Source: an uncultured Alistipes sp. (GTDB lineage: Bacteria; Bacteroidota; Bacteroidia; Bacteroidales; Rikenellaceae). Taken from it: a stretch of 33,560 nucleotides of DNA. The stretch spans positions 1-33,560 of the forward strand of contig CASELE010000019.1 in the NCBI GenBank assembly GCA_949288735.1, written 5' to 3'. The position numbers and the translations under genes were made by a program. Below the pieces are notes generated by a model. That model did not search any database. It was not told where the DNA came from and saw only the letters and a list, made by a program, of their open reading frames with translations. Below are positions 6,571-13,500 of the stretch, piece after piece (within the stretch, counting starts at the first letter, position 1; each line of letters starts with the position of its first letter).

Positions 6571-7608
6571 TTACCGTCCGGGTCGTTCGGCAGATGCCGG
6601 GAGTGCGGCGGCGAGACGGCGGCATGCGGCGGACCCGTCGGCGCGCCGCTCGATGTGTCCGTCGGGTGTGAGCAGCAGGAGGGTCGGGAGGGTGCGGATG
6701 CCATAGCTTTCGGCTGCCGGGCTGCGTCCGTCGAGCGTTCCGAGTACGTGAAGCGCCTTGCCGGTGTCCCGGCCGAGCGAGCGGCGCCATGCCGCGGAGT
6801 CGTTGTCGAGAGAGACGGCGTATAGCCCCCTTTCGGGATGGCCGTCGAGATGTCGCTCCAGGCGGGCGAGCAGTTGTCGGCCCTCTGTGTCCCACGTCGC
6901 CCAGAAGAGCAGTAACGTCTTCCCGTCCGGTCGGAGGGCCTCGCAGAGGGTGCGTCGCCGGCCCGTCGTGTCGGGAAGGTTGAGCGGCGGGGCTTCGTTG
7001 CCGGTTGCGGCGGGAGCGTACCGCGCACTGTGTGCCACGAGGCGTCTCAGTGCGGGATCGAGCAGCCCGAGGAGCCGTGCCGCGTCGTCCGTGCCGGCAC
7101 CTTCGCGAAGACGTGCGGCGCAGAGCCAGGCGCCGAGCGCGTTGTCGCGGTTGTCGGCGACGGCCTTGCCGATGAGCGTCCGCCGTGCGTTGCGTACCTC
7201 CTCTTCGGCATCGGGCGGTGCGGCATAGAGCGCCGTGCGCAGCGAGTCGAGTTCTTCGTGCAGACGGGTGAGGCGGTCGTTCAGCGGCGTTCCGCCGATG
7301 CGGTATCCGCCCCGTCCGTCGGGTGCGGCGTTCGCTTCGCCCCGCTCCGGCAGGAGCAGGGCCAGCGTCCGCCTGCCGTCCGTGAGGCGTGCGGCGAACC
7401 AGTCGTCGCACGGCGCGACGAGCCGGGCGCTTCCCTCGCGGACGGGCGCCGAGGCGATGAGACGGTCGTCGGCGAAGCCGATGAGTCGGAGCGTGTCGAG
7501 GGTGCCGTCGGCATCGTCGAGCGTGACCTGCAGGGTGCACAGGTCGCCCCGGCAGCCGGCGAGGAGGGCGACGGCCGAACAGAGCAGGAGGAGCAGCGGA
7601 TTCTTCAT
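6571..7608 (-). CDS. Thioredoxin-fold lipoprotein lacking the CxxC motif
   Basis: 345 aa. The start MKNPLLLLLCSAVALLAGC carries a lipobox (LAGC, C19), so the protein should be lipid-anchored. The N-terminal half resembles the beta-rich DUF4369 domain of Bacteroidetes TlpA-type proteins (TLQVTLDDADGTLDTLRL). The C-terminal half resembles the AhpC/TlpA thioredoxin fold: TLLLFWATWDTEGRQLL, then LYAVSLDND, then YGIRTLPTLLLLTPDG with the conserved cis-Pro region. Where active members have WCxxC this protein has W239 followed by D240-T-E-G243, so both redox cysteines are missing. It cannot be a standard disulfide reductase; a binding or scaffold role is possible. It is last in the coaD-lpxD-TlpA-ruvC run, 71 bp after ruvC. 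Confidence 0.8.
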   Translation of the reverse strand: MKNPLLLLLCSAVALLAGCRGDLCTLQVTLDDADGTLDTLRLIGFADDRLIASAPVREGSARLVAPCDDWFAARLTDGRRTLALLLPERGEANAAPDGRGGYRIGGTPLNDRLTRLHEELDSLRTALYAAPPDAEEEVRNARRTLIGKAVADNRDNALGAWLCAARLREGAGTDDAARLLGLLDPALRRLVAHSARYAPAATGNEAPPLNLPDTTGRRRTLCEALRPDGKTLLLFWATWDTEGRQLLARLERHLDGHPERGLYAVSLDNDSAAWRRSLGRDTGKALHVLGTLDGRSPAAESYGIRTLPTLLLLTPDGHIERRADGSAACRRLAAALPASAERPGR

Positions 7609-7679
7609 CGGGCGTAAGACGGTGTGACGGTGATGCCTGTAGCGGAGTGGCGGTATGCTGTGCGGCGGAGCGGTATAGG

Positions 7680-8297
7680 TCACTTGATTTCGCGGTCGGG
7701 GTGGTTGCGCAGGAACTCCTCCCACGACGAACTGCCGTGGCGCGATACGGCACGGATGCCTCCGCCCAGCCCCTTGGCCTTTTCGCCGCCGATGGCCGAG
7801 AGCAGCGGGCTGGAGGTGGCGAAGTAGTGGCACACGGCGACGGCCATGCCGTCCGTGGCGTCGAGCCTCCGTGGCGGCCGCTCGATACGGAGCATGCGGC
7901 CGATGACGGCGGCGACCTGCTCCTTCGAGGCCGAGCCGCTGCCCGTGATGCTCTGCTTGATGCGCGAGGGGGCATATTCGGATACGGAGAGTCCGCGGCT
8001 GAGCGCCGCCGCCATCGCCACCCCCTGGGCGCGCCCGAGCTTGAGCATCGATTGCACGTTCTCGCCGAAGAAGGGCGATTCGAGCGCCACCTCGCGCGGG
8101 GCATATTCGTCCACCAGGGCGCCCACGCGTTCGAATATGTAGCGCAGTTTTGCGTAGGGGTCCTCCATGCGGTGCAGGTCGATGTCGCCCATGACGACCG
8201 AACGCACGGTCCGTCCCTCGACCTCCAGCACGCCGTACCCCATGTAGTTCGTGCCGGGGTCGATACCCATGATGCGGTATTTCTCGTCTCTCTCCAT
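7680..8297 (-). CDS. ruvC: Crossover junction endodeoxyribonuclease RuvC
   Basis: Holliday-junction resolvase, 205 aa, acting with RuvAB in recombinational repair. The start at 8297 gives MERDEKYRIMGIDPGTN, the usual distance to the first catalytic aspartate; an in-frame ATG at 8351 would add residues encoded by an intercistronic hairpin. Catalytic residues line up as D13 (GIDPGT), E73 (ALESPF), D146 and D149 (DATDGMAVA). The GxGxASKEQV region (SGSASKEQV, 120-128) is also present. The cis-acting oddity is a very strong hairpin ending 12 nt before the ATG (8309-8349). The gene lies between two thioredoxin-like lipoprotein genes with which it has no obvious functional link. Confidence 0.96.
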   Translation of the reverse strand: MERDEKYRIMGIDPGTNYMGYGVLEVEGRTVRSVVMGDIDLHRMEDPYAKLRYIFERVGALVDEYAPREVALESPFFGENVQSMLKLGRAQGVAMAAALSRGLSVSEYAPSRIKQSITGSGSASKEQVAAVIGRMLRIERPPRRLDATDGMAVAVCHYFATSSPLLSAIGGEKAKGLGGGIRAVSRHGSSSWEEFLRNHPDREIK

Positions 8298-8308
8298 GGC
8301 GGGAACCG

Positions 8309-8349
8309 GAAGCGGGAAACGGCCTGTCCGACAGGTCGTTTCCCGCTTC
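8309..8349. repeat. Long inverted repeat between the TlpA-like gene and ruvC
   Basis: GAAGCGGGAAACG (8309-8321) pairs perfectly with CGTTTCCCGCTTC (8337-8349). Inside, CCTGT (8323-8327) pairs with ACAGG (8331-8335) around the loop CCG. The total is 18 bp plus one G-T/A-C position. Neither strand has a T-run after it, so it is not a simple intrinsic terminator. It lies in the leader of ruvC, 12 nt before the start codon. Confidence 0.75.
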
Positions 8350-8366
8350 ATCCGGGTGTGGGGCCG

Positions 8367-9443
8367 CTACTTCTCCAGCAGTTCGGCGAGTCGTGCGCCG
8401 AGCTCCTCGCCGCGCAGGTTCACGGCGACGATCCTGCCCGTGGCGCAGTCGACGAGGAAGTTGGCCGGAATGCCCTGGACGGCGTAGTCGCGGGCCGCCT
8501 GGTTGTCGAACTCGGCCAGGTCGCTCACGTGGAGCCATCCCATCTCCCTCTTCTCCACGGTGCCGATCCAGCGGTCACGGTCCGAATCGAACGATACGCC
8601 GTAGATTTCGAAGCCGCGGTCGCGGTACTTCGCATAGGCCTCCTTCAGATAGGGTACCTCGCCCATGCAGGGGACGCACCACGAGGCCCAGAAATCGATG
8701 AGGACGTAGCGGTTGCCTTCGCGTTCGACGACCGAACGGAGCGACAGGGCGCGGCCGTCGGCGTCGTTCTGCACGATGTCGATATAGGGCTCTCCCACGT
8801 CGGTCCGGGCCTTCGCCTCGGCATAGGCCTGCACGCGCTCCATGAGAGTGGTCTGCCGCATCGGCTCCGAGAACTTACGGATGCCGTCGAGCAGCTCGCG
8901 GCCGGTCAGACGGTAGGGCATGTTCTGGGCGTAGAGGAAGACCCCGAAAAAGTTGTCGAGGTTCTCCCCGATGGCCGTGCTGTCCAGCGCTGCGGCCTCG
9001 AGGTCGATGGCCTGCCGCTCCTCGTCGGACGTCGCCGGATCGGCGTAGCGGGCTTCGAGTTCGGCGAGCCGGCGCGAATAGGCGGCGCAGGCGTCGTTGG
9101 CCGGCGTGCCGGTGGCGACGATGCTGCCCGGCGCATCGGCCGTACCCGTTACGGCGATGGTGCCCGGCTCGAGGAAGAGCGGAACGAAGAAGAGGGGAGT
9201 GCCGTCCGTCGTGCTGCGGGCCGTCGCATAGGCCACGGCGGGCTCTGCGGCCGTGCCGCGGAAACGGAAGCGGCCCTTCTCCGTCGCGGCGGAGTCGACG
9301 GGCATGCCGGTGGCTATGCCGTTCTCGTCAAGCAGGTAGACGGTGGCTTCGAGCCCCTCGATGTCGCCCTCGACCGTATAGCGGTCGGAACTGCATCCGC
9401 CGAAGCCGAGCAGGGCAGCGGCCAGAATCAGGATACGTTTCAT
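8367..9443 (-). CDS. TlpA/ResA-like thioredoxin-family lipoprotein
   Basis: Envelope thiol-disulfide oxidoreductase, 358 aa. MKRILILAAALLGFGGC ends in a lipobox cysteine (C17). The N-terminal half (about 20-120) fits DUF4369 (YTVEGDIEGLEATVYLLDE). A helical linker rich in Glu and Ala covers roughly 120-200. The C-terminal AhpC/TlpA domain has FWASWCVPCMGEVP, with redox pair C256 and C259, then GVSFDSDRDRW and the cis-Pro segment GIPANFLVD. It probably reduces or isomerises disulfides of secreted proteins, as known for TlpA/ResA relatives; the partner is unknown. It starts 4 nt after the lpxD stop, so it is in the coaD operon. Confidence 0.88.
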   Translation of the reverse strand: MKRILILAAALLGFGGCSSDRYTVEGDIEGLEATVYLLDENGIATGMPVDSAATEKGRFRFRGTAAEPAVAYATARSTTDGTPLFFVPLFLEPGTIAVTGTADAPGSIVATGTPANDACAAYSRRLAELEARYADPATSDEERQAIDLEAAALDSTAIGENLDNFFGVFLYAQNMPYRLTGRELLDGIRKFSEPMRQTTLMERVQAYAEAKARTDVGEPYIDIVQNDADGRALSLRSVVEREGNRYVLIDFWASWCVPCMGEVPYLKEAYAKYRDRGFEIYGVSFDSDRDRWIGTVEKREMGWLHVSDLAEFDNQAARDYAVQGIPANFLVDCATGRIVAVNLRGEELGARLAELLEK

Positions 9444-9447
9444 GGTG

Positions 9448-10491
9448 TTATTGTTCGTTGTTGATCAGCTTTTGCACGCTCTTCTCCAGCTCGTCCATGC
9501 GTTTGGCGAGCTCGGGCAGGTTCTTGTATACGGCCGACACGCGGTGGAAGCGCAGACCGGGCAGGGCGGGGTATCCCATGCGCACCTCGTCGTCGGGGAC
9601 ATCCTTGTCGAGTCCGCTCTTCGAGCCGATTTTCACACGGTCGCCGACGGTCACGTGGTCGGCGATGCCCACCTGTCCGGCGAGGAAGCAGTTGCGCCCC
9701 ACCTTCGAAGTGCCGGCGATGCCCGTCTGGGCCGACGATACGGTGTTCTCGCCCACCTGCACGTTGTGGCCGATCTGGATCAGGTTGTCCAGCTTCACGC
9801 CGCGGCGGATGATGGTCGAATCGGTCTTGGCGCGGTCGATGCAGGTGTTGGCGCCGATCTCCACGTCGTCCTCGATGATCACGTTGCCCAGCTGCGGAAT
9901 CTTGTCGAATCCGCCCTCGGCGTTGGGCGCGAACCCGAAACCGTCGGCTCCGATCACCGCACCGGCATGGACGATGCATCGGCTGCCGATGCGGCACCCT
10001 TCGTAGATCTTCACTCCGGGGTAGAGCGTCGTCCCCTCGCCGATCTCCACGTTGCGGCCGATGTAGACCTGCGGATAGATCTGGCAGCGGGCGCCGATGC
10101 CGGCCCCCTCCTCGACGACGGCGAAGTCGCCCACGTAGCACTCTTCGCCCAGCCGGGCTCCGGCGTCGACCGAGGCCAGCCGGCTTATGCCCGAACGGCG
10201 GGGTCTGGCGGCGTTGTACATCTCCAGCAGGCGGAGCAGGCAGGCGGCCGTGTCATCCACCTTGACCAGCGTGGCGCTCACGGGACGCGAGGGGCTGAAG
10301 CTGCGGTCCACGAGGACGATCGATGCCCCGGTGGTATAGAGAAAAGGTTCGTACTTGAGATTCGTGAGATAGGCCAGCGAGCCGGCGCTTCCCTCCTCGA
10401 TCGAGGAGACGGTGTGTACCTTCGCCGTGCGGTCGCCCACGATTTCGCCTCCGAGCAGGCCGGCGATCATTTCGGCCGTGAATTCCATCAT
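9448..10491 (-). CDS. lpxD: UDP-3-O-(3-hydroxyacyl)glucosamine N-acyltransferase LpxD
   Basis: Adds the second 3-hydroxyacyl chain, from acyl-ACP, to the UDP-glucosamine precursor of lipid A in the cytoplasm; 347 aa, normal length. The N-terminal uridine-binding domain (EFTAEMIAGLLGGEIVGD to about 100) is followed by a left-handed beta helix of hexapeptide repeats (about 105-300; IGRNVEIGEGTTLYPGVKI and similar). The catalytic histidine is H242 in IQIGHNVQVG. A C-terminal helix (LAKRMDELEKSVQKL) completes it. The first two codons are both ATG; either could be used. The start is 18 nt after the coaD stop. Confidence 0.96.
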   Translation of the reverse strand: MMEFTAEMIAGLLGGEIVGDRTAKVHTVSSIEEGSAGSLAYLTNLKYEPFLYTTGASIVLVDRSFSPSRPVSATLVKVDDTAACLLRLLEMYNAARPRRSGISRLASVDAGARLGEECYVGDFAVVEEGAGIGARCQIYPQVYIGRNVEIGEGTTLYPGVKIYEGCRIGSRCIVHAGAVIGADGFGFAPNAEGGFDKIPQLGNVIIEDDVEIGANTCIDRAKTDSTIIRRGVKLDNLIQIGHNVQVGENTVSSAQTGIAGTSKVGRNCFLAGQVGIADHVTVGDRVKIGSKSGLDKDVPDDEVRMGYPALPGLRFHRVSAVYKNLPELAKRMDELEKSVQKLINNEQ

Positions 10492-10509
10492 GTCGGTAGT
10501 CGTTTCGGA

Positions 10510-10980
10510 TTACAGATATTTTTCGATGTCGATGCCCTCCGGCAGGAACTCCTTCACCGAGCGGCCGAAGGATAGAATTTCGCGCACGGTGGACGACGAG
10601 ATGTCGGCCACGGGCGCCGGAGTGAAGAGCATGACGGTGGTGATGTCGCGGTAGAGCCGGTGGTTCGTCGCCTCCATCGTCCGTTCGTATTCGAAGTCGG
10701 TCGTGTTGCGCACGCCGCGGATGATGGCGCAGGCCCCTTCGGCCCGTGCGAAGTCACCCGTCAGTCCGGTATAGACACGCGCCTCGACCCGCGGGTCGCC
10801 GGCATAGAGCTCCTCGATGAGGCGCCGGCGGTTCTCCACGCTCATCAGGCCGCTCTTCGCGCTGTTGTTGCCGATGCCTATCACGACGCGGTCGAAGAGG
10901 TTGAGTGCCTCGCGCACGAGCGCCTCGTGCCCGCGCGTGAAGGGATCGAAAGATCCGGGGAATATGGCGATGCGTTCCAT
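10510..10980 (-). CDS. coaD: Phosphopantetheine adenylyltransferase CoaD
   Basis: Transfers AMP from ATP to 4'-phosphopantetheine, the penultimate step of CoA synthesis; 156 aa. The start MERIAIFPGSFDPFTRGH contains the nucleotidyltransferase motif TRGH (residues 15-18). IIRGVRNTTDFEYE and the ISSSTVREI stretch near the C terminus are also typical. A longer in-frame start at 11016 is unlikely because it overlaps the promoter. With that promoter, transcription would begin at or within a few nt of this ATG, so the mRNA may be leaderless. It is first in the operon with lpxD, the TlpA-like gene, ruvC and the cysteine-less lipoprotein. Confidence 0.96.
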   Translation of the reverse strand: MERIAIFPGSFDPFTRGHEALVREALNLFDRVVIGIGNNSAKSGLMSVENRRRLIEELYAGDPRVEARVYTGLTGDFARAEGACAIIRGVRNTTDFEYERTMEATNHRLYRDITTVMLFTPAPVADISSSTVREILSFGRSVKEFLPEGIDIEKYL

Positions 10981-10986
10981 ATCGGA

Positions 10987-11016
10987 CAAAGATACGCAAC
11001 AATCCGAAAACGACAA
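10987..11016 (-). promoter_or_regulatory. Promoter of the coaD operon
   Basis: On the minus strand: TTG (11016-11014), exactly 19 nt, TATCTTTG (10994-10987). A complete Bacteroidetes consensus. The box ends 6 nt before the coaD ATG. Confidence 0.8.
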
Positions 11017-11055
11017 GACCGTACAGCGAATTTTTGACTCCGCGTGGTATTCCCG

Positions 11056-11655
11056 CTACCTGCGTTCGAGGCGTATGTACTCCGTGTAGACGATCTGCGT
11101 ATGGGGATTCGACGAGGCGATCTCCTGCCGCAGCGCCCGGGTGCCCCAGCGAATGAAGAGAAAGCGCCGCGGTATGCGGTAGACGGTCTGGCGCAGCGTG
11201 TCGCGGCTGCGTATGCGGCAATGGACCGAATCGCGGCCGATGCGCCCCTCGATTTCGGTCCAGGGGTCGTGCCAGCGGAAGGTGCGCACCGGAGCGGCGA
11301 GCGCCACGACGGCCGAGTCGCGTGCCGGCGGTAAGGTGCCGTGCAGCGGCGCGGCCGCCTCGACCTCGCTTTGCAGCGTGCTCTTCGAGAAGGATTCGAG
11401 GCGCCGCAGCCGTGCTCCGAGACGGCGCAGCCGTTCGGCCTCGTCGGCCCGCAGCCGTTCGAATTCAGCGCAGCGGAGCCGCAGGGCCTCCGAGGCGGCG
11501 CACTCTTCGCCGAGCCGGTTGCGGTAGCGTTCGATGTCGGAGGCGAGCACCTCCTGGTTGTCGCGCAGCCGCCGCACCTCGGTGCGGTGGCGACGCCACC
11601 CGGCGACGAGCAGAAGCGTCGCGCAGAGGGCGTAAAGAGACAGAAAACGGTTCAT
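11056..11655 (-). CDS. Membrane-anchored coiled-coil protein, DUF6549-like
   Basis: 199 aa. An N-terminal membrane segment (FLSLYALCATLLLVAGW, residues 4-20) is followed by Arg/Glu-rich heptad-like sequence to about residue 95, probably a coiled coil. The C-terminal part contains FRWHDPWTEIEG and ends with FLFIRWGTRALRQEIAS and NPHTQIVYTEYIRL. This layout resembles a family of small Bacteroidetes proteins (DUF6549 is my best recollection) often found in mobile or phage-derived regions; the assignment is tentative and no function is known. It has its own -7 box and is separated by 50 bp from the operon upstream. Confidence 0.7.
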   Translation of the reverse strand: MNRFLSLYALCATLLLVAGWRRHRTEVRRLRDNQEVLASDIERYRNRLGEECAASEALRLRCAEFERLRADEAERLRRLGARLRRLESFSKSTLQSEVEAAAPLHGTLPPARDSAVVALAAPVRTFRWHDPWTEIEGRIGRDSVHCRIRSRDTLRQTVYRIPRRFLFIRWGTRALRQEIASSNPHTQIVYTEYIRLERR

Positions 11656-11674
11656 GGACGATGCGATGAGGCCG

Positions 11675-11682
11675 CAAAGGTA
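11675..11682 (-). promoter_or_regulatory. -7 promoter box of the coiled-coil protein gene
   Basis: TACCTTTG on the minus strand matches TAnnTTTG, 19 nt before the start codon at 11655. No TTG is seen at the -33 distance. Confidence 0.5.
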
Positions 11683-11705
11683 ACCTCACGCCGTCGGACC
11701 GGTTT

Positions 11706-12434
11706 CTACATCTTTCGGAACTCCTCCGTCAGGCCGCATGCGGCGCGGGCGACCCGTTCGGCCGTAAGAGAGGGATAGGAGATGCCGCCGCAGCGCGAGA
11801 TGGAGAGGAGACCGCGGTGGTCGAAGCAGAAGAGTTCGTCGCAGCGGGCGAGTTCCGACGCCGCCAGCGGCCGCTCCTCGAGCCGCAGCCCTGCTGCTGC
11901 GATGCTGGCTGCCGCTGCCGTGCGTTCGGCCCCCGGTTCGCCGGGGGTCGTGATGACGGTATCTCCCCGCACGGCGAAGAGGGGGGCTCCGTCGCCCGTA
12001 CGGACCGCACCGTCCGAGCCGCGGCGCAGGGGACAGCGTGCTCCCTGCCGGAGCGCCTCGATGCGGGCCAGCGCGTCGAACGCCTCCGAGGCCGAGGTGG
12101 GGTAGTCGCCGAAGGGCAGGTCGTAGGTGAAGAGCAGCGCCTCGGGCATGAGGCTCCGCAAGTCGTGGCCCCGGTAGAGCGAGCGGCCTGCGGGCCGGAG
12201 CGTCAGCCGGCCGTCGGGCGCCAGCTCCGCGCGTACGAAGAACGAGAGATCGTCGCCGCCGCCGGCCTCGCCGGCGACCGCTCCGACGCGTGCGGCGAAC
12301 TCTCCGACCGGGAGCGCGAACGGACGGCCGAATAGGGCGCGTGCGGCGGAGTCGAGGGCCCGGACGTGGGCGTGCGGCAGCAGCGCCGTGCCGCGGAGCG
12401 TGTGGATCGTCTGGTAGATGTAGACGGCGTTCAT
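11706..12434 (-). CDS. Class IV aminotransferase-like protein without a catalytic lysine
   Basis: 242 aa. The layout follows fold-type IV PLP enzymes (branched-chain aminotransferase, aminodeoxychorismate lyase): an N-terminal YIYQTIHTLRGTALLPHAHV, a central FDALARIEALRQGA helix, then SDGAVRTGDGAPLFAVRGDTVITTP and a C-terminal AASELARCDELFCFDHRGL. Active members attach PLP to a lysine just before the central helix; here that stretch reads DYPTSASEAFDAL. In fact the only lysine in the protein is K241, the penultimate residue. It is therefore not a normal PLP enzyme. The start codon overlaps the holA stop (ATGA), so it is translationally coupled in the murB-tilS-holA operon. Confidence 0.75.
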   Translation of the reverse strand: MNAVYIYQTIHTLRGTALLPHAHVRALDSAARALFGRPFALPVGEFAARVGAVAGEAGGGDDLSFFVRAELAPDGRLTLRPAGRSLYRGHDLRSLMPEALLFTYDLPFGDYPTSASEAFDALARIEALRQGARCPLRRGSDGAVRTGDGAPLFAVRGDTVITTPGEPGAERTAAAASIAAAGLRLEERPLAASELARCDELFCFDHRGLLSISRCGGISYPSLTAERVARAACGLTEEFRKM

Positions 12435-13498
12435 GACCGGAGGATGCGCAGCAGCAGTTCGCGCAGCAGCTCTCCGTCGGTGCCTCCGCCGCCCTGCCCC
12501 TTGCTTCGGGCGTCGTACTCGCGCAGGAGCCCCAGCACGCCGAATACCGTGCGGTTGGGCCAGAGGCGTACGGCGCTCTTCAGCTCGTTGAGCGCATAGG
12601 TGTTGTTGAGCCGCAGGATGCGCAGCAGTTCGCCGTCGGGGGGGAAGGGGATTCCCTTGTGGCGGGCCTGCCATTGCAGGTAGTTGAGCCGGAAGAGGTT
12701 GCGGAACTGGCTGAAGAGCGCTGCGACGGTGAGCAGCAGCGGGTACTCCCGGGGGTTGCGGGAGAAGTGGTCGGCGATGGCGAGCGTGCGGGCCGAATCG
12801 CGCAGCAGGAGGGCGCGGCAGAGCTCGAAGTTGTTGTATTCGCGCGAGATGCCGATGTGGGTCTCGATATCGGCGTCGGTGATGCGCCGGCACCCCTCGG
12901 GGAGCGATACGAGCAGCTTGTCCAGCTCGTTGGATATCTTCGCGATGTCGGTCCCGAGGTGTTCGACCAGCATGGCTAGAGCCTTGTCGTCGATGGCCGT
13001 ACCGCGGCGGCGGATGAATTCCGCGAGCCAGGGGCCGATTTCGTAGTCGCGGGGTCTGACCGATTCGAGTACGGCACCGTGGGCCGCGGCCCCCTTGTAG
13101 AGGGTCGAACGCTTGTCGACGCTCTTCTCCTTGTGGCAAATGACGAGGATGGCTGTCGGCGCCGGTTTCTGGGCGTAGACTCCAAGCCGTTCGATGCCGC
13201 GCATCTGCTGTGCCTCGCGTACGATGACCACGCGGCAGTCCCCCGCCATGGGCAGCTGCCGGCAGAGTTCGATCACCTCTTCGGCCGAGGTGTCGCGGCC
13301 GTAGAGTATGTTCTGGCCGAATTCGCGGTCCGCCTCGTCGAGTACGGTGCCGGCCAGCAGGTCGGCCAGCAGGTCGATGAAGTAGCCCTCCTCGCCCATG
13401 AGCAGGTAGAGCGGGGCGAAGCGGCGGGCGGTGATTTCGGCGGCGAGCCGTTCGCATGCGGAGGCCGAATCCCGGAAACGAAGGGTCGATTTCGCCAT
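12431..13498 (-). CDS. holA: DNA polymerase III subunit delta
   Basis: Clamp-loader subunit that opens the sliding clamp; 355 aa, normal length. The N-terminal part has FAPLYLLMGEEGYFIDLLAD, as in delta subunits, which keep the AAA+ fold but not a working P-loop. RVVIVREAQQM, AILVICHKEKSVDKRSTLYK and ISNELDKLLVSL follow in the expected order. The C-terminal helical collar domain includes YNNFELCRALLLRD and SQFRNLFRLNYLQ. The start at 13498 is 2 nt after the tilS stop. The stop overlaps the next gene by 4 nt. Confidence 0.93.
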   Translation of the reverse strand: MAKSTLRFRDSASACERLAAEITARRFAPLYLLMGEEGYFIDLLADLLAGTVLDEADREFGQNILYGRDTSAEEVIELCRQLPMAGDCRVVIVREAQQMRGIERLGVYAQKPAPTAILVICHKEKSVDKRSTLYKGAAAHGAVLESVRPRDYEIGPWLAEFIRRRGTAIDDKALAMLVEHLGTDIAKISNELDKLLVSLPEGCRRITDADIETHIGISREYNNFELCRALLLRDSARTLAIADHFSRNPREYPLLLTVAALFSQFRNLFRLNYLQWQARHKGIPFPPDGELLRILRLNNTYALNELKSAVRLWPNRTVFGVLGLLREYDARSKGQGGGGTDGELLRELLLRILRS

Positions 13499-13500
13499 GG

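Noticed and set aside
8298..8351. RuvC start at 8351
   Set aside because: The extra residues are encoded by the hairpin and put the first catalytic Asp much further from the N terminus than in other RuvC proteins.
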